Shown here piece by piece: positions 17,055-25,750 of a stretch of 64,000 nucleotides of DNA; positions within the stretch are counted from its first letter, which is position 1; each line of letters opens with the position of its first letter. The position numbers and the translations under genes were made by a program. Source of the DNA: Caballeronia sordidicola. GTDB taxonomy: Bacteria; Pseudomonadota; Gammaproteobacteria; Burkholderiales; Burkholderiaceae. The notes below the pieces were generated by a model, which had not been told where the DNA came from, did not search any database, and saw only the letters and a program-made list of their open reading frames with translations. The stretch spans positions 1 through 64,000 of the forward strand of contig NZ_MTHB01000109.1 in the NCBI RefSeq assembly GCF_002220365.1, read 5' to 3'.

Positions 17055-19493
17055 ATGAAAATCCGACGACGCCTCAGACGTCACTCCCGAAGCTTCCAGA
17101 TCGCGCTTGCCGCAACGGAACTGGTTGCTACTCTGGAGTGCACGCGCGCTGTCGCACAAGCGCAGCAGCCACAAGCGCAGCAGCCACAAGCACAGCAGCC
17201 ACAAGCACAGCAGCACGGCCAGCCCCTCGGCCGGCTTGGTGCGCAACGCCCTGACGCCAGTGCAAACCCGTCGCATGACCTGTATCTCGACGTGTCGCTC
17301 AATGGCGAGCGTTCCATTTTGATCGCGCAATTTCGCGAGTCGGGCGGCCGTCTGTCCGCAGCCGGTAAAGACCTCGGCAACATCGGCATTGCGATCGACC
17401 GGCTCGGCATTGCGGACACCGCGGAGGTGCCGCTGGATTCCATTCGTGGTCTTCACTACACCTACGACGCAGCGCGTCAACGCGTCACGCTGCAGGTGCC
17501 CGACGACATCCGCAAACCCTATACCTTCGATACCCGCGCGCATTTAGCCCCGCCACCCGCCACGTCGTCTCGCGGCTTCCTGATCAACTACGACGCCTAC
17601 GCGCAATCCGATACCGAAGCACCGCTCGCAATCTGGAGCGAGGAACGTTACTTCGATCCCGCAGGCGTATTCAGCAACACGGGGGTCGCATACCTGTACG
17701 GCAGCGATCATCGCTATACGCGGTTCGATACATCGTGGAGCACGTCCGATCCCGTCTCGCTCGATACGAAACAGATGGGCGACACCATCTCGTCGTCGCT
17801 CGCCTGGTCGCGTTCGGTGCGCATGGGCGGCTTCCAGTGGCGCAGCAACTTCGCGTTGCGCCCCGATCTCGTGACGTTTCCCGTGCAGGCTTTCAGCGGC
17901 TCGGCGGTTGTGCCGTCGGCGGTGGATCTCTATGTGAACAGCGTGCGCCAGTTCAGCGGCAATGTGCCAAGCGGTCCGTTCATTTTGAACAATGTGCCGG
18001 GCATCACTGGCGGCGGCCAAGCGACCGTGATCACGCGCGACGCGCTGGGACGCACGGTCGAGACATCCGTGCCGCTCTATGTGGATACGCAGTTGCTTGC
18101 CGCGGGCCTGACGAGTTATTCGTTCGAAGCCGGGTTCCTGCGCCGCGCCTACGGACTGGATTCGTTCCGGTACGATCCGAATCCCGCGCTGAGCGCATCG
18201 GCACGCCATGGCGTCAACGACTACCTGACGCTCGAAGCGCATGCGGAAGCCATCCGTGACGTGTATAACGCCGGTGCCGGAGCGCTCGTGCGGCTTGGCA
18301 TGGCGGGCGTGCTCAACGGTTCGCTCGCGGTAAGCACGGGGCGCCTCGCCGGCACGCAGGCAAGCCTGGGCTATGACCTGATCGAACCGTATTTCTCTAT
18401 CGATGCCCAGACCATCCGCGCGTTCGGCAACTACGGCGACCTTGCGGCGAGCGATGGCACGCCTGTGCCCACCGCCACGGATCGCGTGACGCTGGCGATC
18501 CCTTTTTTCAACGCGCAAACGTTGTCGTTGAGCTATATCGGCTTCAAGTATCCGCAGGCGCGGACCTCGCAGATCGGCTCGGTGTCTTACACGCTCAATG
18601 TGGGCAACCTGGCGTCCGTGAATGTCAGCGCCTATCAGGACTTCAGGCAGCGCGATTCGCGTGGCGCGTTTATCAGCGTGAGCTTTGGCCTTGGCAACAA
18701 TACATCGGCCAACACGACAGTCGGGCGCCAGAACGGGCAGCCGAACTACAACGTCAATGCAAGCCGTCCGCCCGATTACGACGGCGGCTGGGGCTGGGGC
18801 GTGCAAGCAGGCGACGCGGGCCCGGCGCCGTACCGGCAGGCGCAGGTGCAGTATCTCGGCAAGGGCGGTGAGGTAACGGCAATGGCGCAGCAGATCTCCA
18901 GTCGCACGACGGCGTCGCTGGATCTATCGGGCACCGTGGTGCTGATGGACGGCAGCGTGCAGCCATCGCGCCGTATCTACGATGGCTTCGCGTTGATCTC
19001 CACGGACGGTGTCGCCGGGATTCCCGTGCTGCACGAGAACCGCCTGATCGGCACGACGGATCGTGCGGGGCATCTGCTGGTGCCCGACCTGAATTCGTAT
19101 CAGGACAACCGGGTGGGTATCGACGGCATGAAGCTTCCCGCCGATGCCCGCATCGCCACCACGACGATGACCCTCGTGCCGCAGGCGCAATCGGGCGTAC
19201 TCGCGCATTTCGGGGTGACGCGTTATAGCGCGGCGTCGGTGATCCTGCAGGGGCCGGACGGCAAGCTGCTGCCGCCGGGCGCGAGCGTGCGGCACGAGGA
19301 GAGCGGCCAAAAGACCATCGTCGGCTATGACGGGCTGAGTTTTATCGAAGGCCTGCAAAAAGATAATCACCTGGTGATCGACAGCGGTGCGCTGCATTGC
19401 CGCGTGAGCTTTCCTTATATACGTCCCGGCGATGGCACGCTGCCGACCATCGGACCGTTGACGTGCCTTCGCCAAGCAGGAGACACGCGATGA
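17055..19493 (+). CDS. Outer-membrane pilus usher (CsuD-like)
   Basis: 812 aa from ATG 17055 (frame open further upstream without a better start). Signal region, then four QAQQP repeats, an N-terminal chaperone-binding domain (LYLDVSLNGE..., about 75-190), a 24-strand barrel with plug (GFLRRAYGLDSFRYDPNPALSASARHGV...) and C-terminal domains ending CLRQAG. Ushers form the outer-membrane pore that polymerises subunits. Length matches archaic-clade ushers. The last four bases overlap the next gene (ATGA), supporting one transcript with the chaperone upstream and the adhesin downstream. Confidence 0.92.
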   Translation: MKIRRRLRRHSRSFQIALAATELVATLECTRAVAQAQQPQAQQPQAQQPQAQQHGQPLGRLGAQRPDASANPSHDLYLDVSLNGERSILIAQFRESGGRLSAAGKDLGNIGIAIDRLGIADTAEVPLDSIRGLHYTYDAARQRVTLQVPDDIRKPYTFDTRAHLAPPPATSSRGFLINYDAYAQSDTEAPLAIWSEERYFDPAGVFSNTGVAYLYGSDHRYTRFDTSWSTSDPVSLDTKQMGDTISSSLAWSRSVRMGGFQWRSNFALRPDLVTFPVQAFSGSAVVPSAVDLYVNSVRQFSGNVPSGPFILNNVPGITGGGQATVITRDALGRTVETSVPLYVDTQLLAAGLTSYSFEAGFLRRAYGLDSFRYDPNPALSASARHGVNDYLTLEAHAEAIRDVYNAGAGALVRLGMAGVLNGSLAVSTGRLAGTQASLGYDLIEPYFSIDAQTIRAFGNYGDLAASDGTPVPTATDRVTLAIPFFNAQTLSLSYIGFKYPQARTSQIGSVSYTLNVGNLASVNVSAYQDFRQRDSRGAFISVSFGLGNNTSANTTVGRQNGQPNYNVNASRPPDYDGGWGWGVQAGDAGPAPYRQAQVQYLGKGGEVTAMAQQISSRTTASLDLSGTVVLMDGSVQPSRRIYDGFALISTDGVAGIPVLHENRLIGTTDRAGHLLVPDLNSYQDNRVGIDGMKLPADARIATTTMTLVPQAQSGVLAHFGVTRYSAASVILQGPDGKLLPPGASVRHEESGQKTIVGYDGLSFIEGLQKDNHLVIDSGALHCRVSFPYIRPGDGTLPTIGPLTCLRQAGDTR
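17155..17214 (+). repeat. 15-bp tandem repeat x4 inside usher gene (QAQQP units)
   Basis: Four copies of CACAAGCGCAGCAGC/CACAAGCACAGCAGC. The unit is a multiple of three, so copy changes would lengthen the mature N-terminus of the usher by five residues each without breaking the frame. It sits just after the signal peptide, before the chaperone-binding domain. Confidence 0.9.
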
Positions 19494-20452
19494 AACGCTC
19501 GCTCTCGCTCTTCGTGCTGGCGGTCGTGTTATTTTCGATGCCCACCGAGGCAAGCGCAGAATCCTGCACGGCGGTGGCGACGGACCTGAATTTTGGCTCG
19601 GTCAGTCCGATCAGCCGCGAGGCGTTCGATGCAACCAGTACCGTCAGTGTGACCTGCACGTGGCCTGCCACCACGCAGTTGCCGAATGTGCAAATCTGTT
19701 TGAACCTCGGCGGCACGAGTCCCCGCCATCTTTCGAACGGCACGAACCAGTTGCAATACGATCTTTACAGCGACCCGGGGCATTCTGTGGCGTGGGGTTC
19801 GACATCCCACGGCACTGTGCCAATTTCATTCACGATGATCAAGCCCTCGACCGGCACATCCACCAAGCAGGTAGTGACGGTGTATGGCCGGATTTTGGCA
19901 AACCAGCCGGCAGTCCGCACCGTCAATAACGCTAACACGCTCTACACGCAGAATTTTCACGGCGCACACACATCGTTCAACGTATTGTTCTACCTGCAGG
20001 GTGGCGGGTGGCCGTGTTCGGCTCTGGCAGCAACAAGCACGTTCGGCTTCAACGCGAGCGCGACGGTCGTGAACAACTGCAACCTCAGCGCGACCAACAT
20101 CGCCTTCAACGCGGTTGGCTTGCTGGACACCGCATTGACAGCAAATGGAGCGATCACCGCGCAGTGCACGAATGGCAATGCCTACAAGATCACATTGAAC
20201 GGTGGCGCGAACGGCACGCTCAACGCCCGCAAGATGATGCGATCGGGCGGTGGCGCGACGCTCGGCTATGAGCTGTACACGGATACGCAATTCACGACGC
20301 CATGGGGCGACGGCACGCTGGGCACGTCCCCGGCGACAAACACGGGCACCGGCGACGCACAAGTGATCAGTGTCTACGGCCGGGTGCCGGCGCAGAACAC
20401 ACCGGCGCCGGGTACCTACACGGACACCGTCACGGCCACGATCAGCTTTTAG
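19490..20452 (+). CDS. Two-domain spore-coat-U tip adhesin (CsuE-like)
   Basis: 320 aa from ATG 19490, overlapping the usher stop by four bases. Sec signal about 1-22 (EASA). Two SCPU domains in tandem: about 23-170 (ESCTAVATDLNFGSVSP) and about 185-320 (FNASATVVNNCNLSATNIAF to TVTATISF). In Csu pili the last gene is the two-domain tip adhesin that touches abiotic surfaces; position and architecture match. The second domain ends with the donor-strand pattern also seen in the major subunit. Binding specificity is not predictable here. Confidence 0.87.
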   Translation: MKRSLSLFVLAVVLFSMPTEASAESCTAVATDLNFGSVSPISREAFDATSTVSVTCTWPATTQLPNVQICLNLGGTSPRHLSNGTNQLQYDLYSDPGHSVAWGSTSHGTVPISFTMIKPSTGTSTKQVVTVYGRILANQPAVRTVNNANTLYTQNFHGAHTSFNVLFYLQGGGWPCSALAATSTFGFNASATVVNNCNLSATNIAFNAVGLLDTALTANGAITAQCTNGNAYKITLNGGANGTLNARKMMRSGGGATLGYELYTDTQFTTPWGDGTLGTSPATNTGTGDAQVISVYGRVPAQNTPAPGTYTDTVTATISF

Positions 20453-20500
20453 AGACCCGCCGATGGCGTCGAAGCGTGCCGCGGAATTCGCGTGGCTCGA

Positions 20501-20599
20501 ATCAGCGGGCAACGGCCCGCGCGAGGCCAGGTGGAACGGATCAAGGCGTGGCTGGTTGCCGAGATGGAGCCCGACCTTCAGGAGTTGCGGCAAAACTGA
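20501..20599 (+). pseudogene. C-terminal remnant of a LysR regulator gene
   Basis: 33 codons reading ISGQRPARGQVERIKAWL...EPDLQELRQN then stop. They align with residues near the end of the LysR at 13833-14810 (ISGQRPARPEVERVKEWLVAEMEADLQEV). Similarity begins abruptly at 20501. It lies directly against the chemoreceptor 3' end, forming the right-hand copy of the flanking repeat. Confidence 0.8.
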
Positions 20600-20750
20600 A
20601 GTCAGAAGCGTGAGCTCAAGCGACCTGAAACGCAGCAACACTCTCTACAAGTCCATGCGCTTGCTCGCGCATGGACACTGCGGCTGCTGCCGCCTGCTCC
20701 ACAAGCGCTGCGTTTCGTTGCGTTACTTCGTCCATCTGGGTGACGGCCTT
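20501..20750. repeat. Right flanking copy of LysR-3'/chemoreceptor-3' direct repeat
   Basis: Matches 14655-14738 plus 14850-15016 in order and orientation. The first 99 bp are the LysR tail; the rest is intergenic plus the last ~45 codons of the complete chemoreceptor. The two copies are 5.8 kb apart and enclose the four pilus genes. Confidence 0.85.
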
Positions 20751-22163
20751 GTTCACTTGTTCGATCCCGTCGCTTTGCTCTTCGGAGGCCGATGCGATCT
20801 CCTTCATGATCGCAGTCACTCGTTGAACTGATACCAGTATCTCTTTCATGCACTGGCCAGCGTTGTCGACGAGCGTGGCGCCGCTCTGAACGCGACCATT
20901 CGAATGCTCGATCAGTCTCTTGATGTCTTTTGAGGCGGTGGACGAACGCTGTGCCAGATTCCGGACTTCAGAGGCAACGACGGCGAATCCTCTGCCGTGT
21001 TCGCCTGCCCGCGCCGCCTCGACAGCCGCATTAAGTGCGAGGATATTGGTTTGAAAAGCGATTCCTTCGATCATCCCAAGGATCTCTCCAATCTGCTTCG
21101 TACTGTCGGTGATCTCATCCATGGTAGCGACGACTTCCGAGACGACCTCATTGCCGCGATTGGCAATGGAGAAGGCATCGCCGGCAAGCACCGAAGCTTG
21201 TCGCGCGTTGTCGGCGTTCTGTCTCACGGCTGAGGTAAGTTGCTCCATGCTTGCGGCAGTTTCTTCCAACGACGCAGCCTGCTCCTCGGTTCTTCTCGAG
21301 AGGTCCGCGTTACCTGACGATATTTCATCTGTGGACGTTCCAATGGACTTCGCCGCGCCGATGATCGCGACCACCGCCTGACGCAGTTGCGCCTGCATCT
21401 CCTGAAGCTTGAACAGAAGGCTGCCTCGATCGCCGGCTTGCAGGTCTATGTGTTGCGCGAGGTTGCCACCCGCTGTAGCGCTCACGACCTGGGCTGCATA
21501 TTCCGGTGAACCGCCTAGCGACCGATTCAGCCTACGGTTCACCAGGTACACGGCACCGGACAGCATGGCAGCGATGATGGCGACGAGCACAACCAACTGG
21601 CGCAGCGATGCATTGAACGCCTCGTCAATGTCGTCCAGGTAGGCCCCTGTCACGAACGACCAATCCCAGGGTTTAAAGGTGGCAATGTGGCTGCGCTTTC
21701 GCACGGGTTCTTTCGAACCCAGCCGCGGCGTGGCATAGTCAACGAACCCATCCCCAGAACCCTTCGCGATCGCAGCCATCGAGCGGTACACGTACTTCCC
21801 GTTGGAATCCTGATAGTCGCCAAAGTACTTGCCCTCGGTTTCCGGCTTGGAAGGATTCATGACGGCGTGGCAGTCTGAATCTACGATGGATACGTACCCG
21901 TCAGCGCCATAACGGATCGCTCGCAATTGCGCGAGTGCCTGCTTCTTCGCTTCAGGCGTCGATAACGTTCCGTCAGCAGCCAGCGCTGCGTAACGGCGCG
22001 TGATGCTCATCGCGATATCGCCAGCATCTTTTAACGAATGCTGCCTTTCTTCCAGACGGACCTCACGAGTCTGGTAAGCCCCGAAGCCCGCCACAGAGAT
22101 CAGGCAAATCAGGGAGAGTGCCAAAGGGATCCACAACTGTTGCTGAAATGTAAGGCGCTTCAT
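20616..22163 (-). CDS. Methyl-accepting chemotaxis protein, single-Cache type
   Basis: 515 aa from ATG 22163; a longer in-frame start exists but begins with hydrophilic sequence before the signal-anchor. TM1 about 10-30, a periplasmic single Cache-like sensor ([41 protein letters not shown]), TM2 about 190-212, HAMP-like linker, and the signalling hairpin with the invariant tip [23 protein letters not shown]. The sDxxHxxMxP-like pattern resembles receptors for small organic acids. Its C-terminus [16 protein letters not shown] is duplicated at 14850-15016. No CheR-tether pentapeptide is present. Confidence 0.92.
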   Translation of the reverse strand: MKRLTFQQQLWIPLALSLICLISVAGFGAYQTREVRLEERQHSLKDAGDIAMSITRRYAALAADGTLSTPEAKKQALAQLRAIRYGADGYVSIVDSDCHAVMNPSKPETEGKYFGDYQDSNGKYVYRSMAAIAKGSGDGFVDYATPRLGSKEPVRKRSHIATFKPWDWSFVTGAYLDDIDEAFNASLRQLVVLVAIIAAMLSGAVYLVNRRLNRSLGGSPEYAAQVVSATAGGNLAQHIDLQAGDRGSLLFKLQEMQAQLRQAVVAIIGAAKSIGTSTDEISSGNADLSRRTEEQAASLEETAASMEQLTSAVRQNADNARQASVLAGDAFSIANRGNEVVSEVVATMDEITDSTKQIGEILGMIEGIAFQTNILALNAAVEAARAGEHGRGFAVVASEVRNLAQRSSTASKDIKRLIEHSNGRVQSGATLVDNAGQCMKEILVSVQRVTAIMKEIASASEEQSDGIEQVNKAVTQMDEVTQRNAALVEQAAAAAVSMREQAHGLVESVAAFQVA

Positions 22164-22983
22164 GAGGTCTTTTAGATAGTTGTGTACTAATCGGTGTACG
22201 GCACGAAACCCGGATACTTGATACTTCTTTTCGAGTTCCTTGATGTTTTGATGATCCCCGCCCTGCTGCTGGGCGCCCTTCACTCCCTCCATCTCCTGCA
22301 CTCGCCAACAGCGCGTTTTCCAAAGTGCTTGAATGAAGTCTTATCGAGCGTACACATTGTATTTTTCCTTAAAAACATAATTTCCACATAGGTGGCTTCA
22401 GATGGGGTATTCCCTTAAATGATGCATTAAATAAGGGTTTTCACCAAACTAAAGCACACATGCACCAACAAAAATATACTTAGATATCTTGCCAAATTAT
22501 AATGTGAACACTAGACTTTGAGAAATCGAACACATCCTGATGCACGCTTCGGAGAAGTCGACCAGATGACAAAGACATTGCGTATCGGGCAGTTCCTTCC
22601 GCCGTTGCTACAGCCTACCCATGCTGCGCGAACGGGATCTCGAACGCTTGGCGCCGCGGGTGTTGCTCTCCGGTGGTCACTGGCGGATATCGGTGCACGC
22701 GCGGCACCGGATCAGTCGAGCATCGAGTTCGTCATGACCGCCGCAGTCGTTTCAACCTGCTCAGTGTTGGGGGTCGGCTTAGATTTTGAGCGTGGACGCT
22801 GCAATCGCAGGCCGACACGACACGTACACCAATTCAAGTAAGACGCCTTATCGCACTTTCAATATTACATTTCAAATCTTATCTACTTCGTAGTCCGATA
22901 TTTTCTTTCGATCTTGGAGGCACTTCTTTTGGTGCCCCTGTCGACCAACAAACAATTGTTTTTTTATACACTAGGAGATTGAC
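22164..22983. other. Divergent intergenic region between chemoreceptor and nadC
   Basis: 820 bp. AT-rich from about 22320 to 22520 with an imperfect palindrome whose ends are CCCTTA / TAAGGG (22413-22438). A 107-codon frame at 22518-22841 has no recognisable domain and composition unlike a gene, so I do not call it. A short stem GGCAC / GTGCC at 22919-22936 and a 12-bp palindrome at 22950-22961 lie in the nadC leader. Confidence 0.6.
22950..22961 (+). promoter_or_regulatory. Perfect 12-bp palindrome in nadC leader
   Basis: AAACAATTGTTT, followed by a T-run and TATACACTAGGAGATTGAC leading into the ATG at 22984 (GGAG eight bases upstream). A symmetric site 22 bp before the start is well placed for a repressor. 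No dedicated regulator gene is adjacent. Confidence 0.45.
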
Positions 22984-23820
22984 ATGTACGACGTATTTCA
23001 AACGGATCGCCTGATCGACACGTGGCTGACCGAGGACATTGGGTATTGTGACCTAACCGCACAGGTCATGATTGAAGCGAACGAAACGGGAGCATTCTTC
23101 ATGAATGCGCGCGAGAATCTGATCGTGGCGGGTATCGACGTCGCAGCGCGGGTGTTCAAGCGCTACGATCCAACGCTTGAAGTGGTCGTACGTGTCAAGG
23201 ACGGTGACCACGTCAAGAAGGGGGCTGTGCTTCTCGACGTACGGGGAAATGCGCGAAGCGTGCTGACCGCCGAGCGAACGGCGCTTAACATCCTGCAGCG
23301 CATGTCGGGCATTGCCAACCTCACAGCAGAGTACGTCAAGGCAGTCGCGGGAACGCGCGCACGATTGATTGACACGCGCAAGACCACACCCGGTTTGCGC
23401 ATGCTGGAGAAGCATGCGGTGACCTGCGGCGGCGGCTTGAACCACCGCCTTGGACTTGATAACGGCGTGATGATTAAAGACAACCACATTGCGGTTTGCG
23501 GCGGAATCATGAAGGCTGTGCAACGTGCGCGTCGCCAATTGCCAGTGTTGACGAAGCTTGAAGTCGAATGCGATCGCATCGAGCAGGTGGAGGAGGCGCT
23601 GGAAGCCGGCGTTGACGTCATCATGCTCGACAACATGTCGGTCGAGGAAATGACCAAGGCCGTGAAGTTGGTCAATGGCCGTACGAAGCTTGAAGCGTCT
23701 GGCGGTATCAGCCTCGCGACAATCGGGGAAATATCAAGAACGGGCGTCGACTATATCTCCACGAGCAAGATAAACCAGGCTTCGGTGTGCATTGACATCG
23801 GTCTGGACGAGGCGGAGTAA
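22984..23820 (+). CDS. nadC: Quinolinate phosphoribosyltransferase (NadC family)
   Basis: 278 aa. The family converts quinolinate + PRPP to nicotinate mononucleotide, CO2 and PPi. Key motifs are present: RKTTPGLR (132-139), [10 protein letters not shown] (149-158), KDNH (165-168), LEVEC (192-196), LDNM (215-218) and ASGGIS (238-243). The C-terminus ([19 protein letters not shown]) departs from the housekeeping pattern ISVGALTKS, so this may be an accessory paralogue. The ModD alternative is less likely because the full RKT-PGLR and HRLGL blocks are conserved. Seven bases separate its stop from the next gene, so the two are surely co-transcribed. Confidence 0.87.
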   Translation: MYDVFQTDRLIDTWLTEDIGYCDLTAQVMIEANETGAFFMNARENLIVAGIDVAARVFKRYDPTLEVVVRVKDGDHVKKGAVLLDVRGNARSVLTAERTALNILQRMSGIANLTAEYVKAVAGTRARLIDTRKTTPGLRMLEKHAVTCGGGLNHRLGLDNGVMIKDNHIAVCGGIMKAVQRARRQLPVLTKLEVECDRIEQVEEALEAGVDVIMLDNMSVEEMTKAVKLVNGRTKLEASGGISLATIGEISRTGVDYISTSKINQASVCIDIGLDEAE

Positions 23821-23827
23821 TACCCTC

Positions 23828-25633
23828 ATGTCCGACGGAATCTTCTTTTTTGTGGTCGGCCCGAGCGGCGCCGGCAAAGACTCGCTTATTGACGGAGCGC
23901 GTGAAGTTCTCAGCGATTTCGTCTTCGCGCGTCGGGTAGTCACCCGGCCTCACGGCTCGCCGGGCGAAGATCACGAAGCGCTTAATGAAACCGAGTTCGC
24001 GCGCCTGGACAGTCAAGGAGAATTCCTTATTACCTGGTCGGCCCACGGACTAAGATACGGTTTGCGTCATGATCTTCTCGACGCCCTTTCGCGGGGGCAT
24101 CACGTCATCGCTAACGGGTCGCGGGCAATGATCGACGTGCTTTCAACTCGCGTACCGCGGCTGGTGGTAGTCGACGTGAACGCACCCGCTTCCGTGCTCG
24201 CTGCAAGAATTCTCGCACGAGGCAGGGAAACCCACGACGAGGTTGTAAAACGCGTGGCGCGTCAGGTCGAGCCGACCTCTGCCGACGTTGAGGTCCTGAA
24301 GGTCATGAACGACACAACGCTTGAGCAGGGGATAGCACGTTTCGTCGCAGCGCTTCGCCGCGCCACACAGCCTGCTCCGCCCAGCATGCGCGCCTTGAAG
24401 GCAAAGATTGCCGGGGAAGCACTGAACGAAGCTCAATATAGCGGTGTGTTCGACGACATTCTTGCACTGCGTTATTCGGACCGGGATATCAACGCGTTCC
24501 TGTTGCACGCGTCGCAAAACCTGTCCGACGCCGAAGTGCTCGCGTTGGCAAAGGTGCGTTGCAAGCTGACGCCACGCATCGAATGGGACGAGCCAATACT
24601 CGTTGACAAGCATTCAATGGGAGGCGTCCCGGGTAGCCGGATCACCTTGATCGTAGTACCTGTTGTGGCGGCGTTCGGGCTTGCAATGCCAAAGACGTCA
24701 TCGAGGGCAATCACCTCTGCCGCGGGGACTGCCGATGCAATGGAGACGGTTGCACGTGTCGATCTCACCAGCGCAGAGGTACGTCGTTGCGTCAGTGAAG
24801 CGCGCGCTTGTATTGCGTGGAACGGACGGTTGAATCACTCGTTGATCGACGATCGGATCAATGCATTTACCAGGCCGCTTGGCCTCGATTCAAACCGCTG
24901 GTCCGTTGCATCGATTTTATCCAAGAAGTGGTCGGCAGGATCCACCCACGTCATCATCGATCTTCCTTACGGCCCGCACGCCAAGTTGAAGGACGAACTC
25001 GAAGCGCGCACATTAGGTAATCTTTTCGAGTATGTCGCAGCAGGCCTGGGCTTGCACGTAAAGGCCATGGTCACCGATGGCAGCAGCCCGATCGGGCGGG
25101 GCATCGGACCGGCACTCGAGGTACGGGACGTCAAGCAGGTGCTGGATAACGACCCGTCTGCACCCGCCGACCTGCGCGAAAAAGCGCTCCGTTTTGCGGC
25201 GGAGATTCTTGCTTGGGCGCCGGCCGTAGGCACTGTTTCCAAGGGTCGGCAGATCGCGGAATCGCTGCTTTCTTCGGGCCGAGCCCGAATTGCATTCGAA
25301 AGCATTGTCGATAGCCAGGGCCGGCGGGTTCCGCCGGTTTCAGTCGGCAACTTTGTACAAACGGTTGTGGCACAACAGGGTGGCATCGTCTCAAGCATTG
25401 ATGGCTGGGCCATCGCGGGAATTGCGCGAAAAGCCGGCGCTCCGACGGACCTGGGTGCCGGCGTAGATCTTCTCGCCACGGTGGGCCAGTACGTCGAGCC
25501 CGGCGACGGACTATTTCATATCTACGGCGCTGACGAAGGGCTTGTCTCGGCAGCGGCTTTGTTGGCACGAACAACGCGCACGCATGAGATCTGCGTTGAA
25601 CGTATGAATAGCGCGCCCTTCCCCTCCGCTTAA
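23828..25633 (+). CDS. Fusion: ribose-1,5-bisphosphate phosphokinase (PhnN) + AMP/thymidine-phosphorylase-type enzyme
   Basis: 601 aa. Residues 1-180 are PhnN-like: Walker [11 protein letters not shown] (11-20), RRVVTRP (35-41), the ANGSR block (95-99) and VDVNAP (115-120). PhnN phosphorylates ribose 1,5-bisphosphate to PRPP. Residues ~186-601 are a nucleoside/NMP phosphorylase of the archaeal-AMP-phosphorylase type: [12 protein letters not shown] (260-271), KTSSRAIT (289-296), GTADAME (300-306) and [11 protein letters not shown] (364-374). The SSR and GVPG variants match AMP phosphorylase rather than E. coli DeoA. The archaeal N-terminal ~80-residue domain is absent, PhnN standing in its place. 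A Shine-Dalgarno GGAG lies inside the nadC end. No stop or shift separates the halves. Confidence 0.85.
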   Translation: MSDGIFFFVVGPSGAGKDSLIDGAREVLSDFVFARRVVTRPHGSPGEDHEALNETEFARLDSQGEFLITWSAHGLRYGLRHDLLDALSRGHHVIANGSRAMIDVLSTRVPRLVVVDVNAPASVLAARILARGRETHDEVVKRVARQVEPTSADVEVLKVMNDTTLEQGIARFVAALRRATQPAPPSMRALKAKIAGEALNEAQYSGVFDDILALRYSDRDINAFLLHASQNLSDAEVLALAKVRCKLTPRIEWDEPILVDKHSMGGVPGSRITLIVVPVVAAFGLAMPKTSSRAITSAAGTADAMETVARVDLTSAEVRRCVSEARACIAWNGRLNHSLIDDRINAFTRPLGLDSNRWSVASILSKKWSAGSTHVIIDLPYGPHAKLKDELEARTLGNLFEYVAAGLGLHVKAMVTDGSSPIGRGIGPALEVRDVKQVLDNDPSAPADLREKALRFAAEILAWAPAVGTVSKGRQIAESLLSSGRARIAFESIVDSQGRRVPPVSVGNFVQTVVAQQGGIVSSIDGWAIAGIARKAGAPTDLGAGVDLLATVGQYVEPGDGLFHIYGADEGLVSAAALLARTTRTHEICVERMNSAPFPSA

Positions 25634-25750
25634 GGCATGAGCAGCATGAGCAGCTGGCGGAGCGTGACGATCCGGAAGCAATTGGCAAGACCACAGCGGT
25701 AGCAGTGATTCCATAACAGCGCGTCGTTAATTATCTTTGGAGCAGTGAGA

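Noticed and set aside
17544..18806. 420-codon frame on the minus strand inside the usher gene
   Set aside because: It is Arg/His/Ala-rich shadow coding of a high-GC gene; the plus-strand frame has clear usher domains.
22518..22841. 107-codon plus-strand frame before nadC
   Set aside because: No domain, no good ribosome site, and it lies in a promoter-like gap; could be real but unsupported.
22984..23820. ModD-type protein instead of NadC
   Set aside because: [14 protein letters not shown] and KDNH are all present and no molybdate transport genes adjoin.
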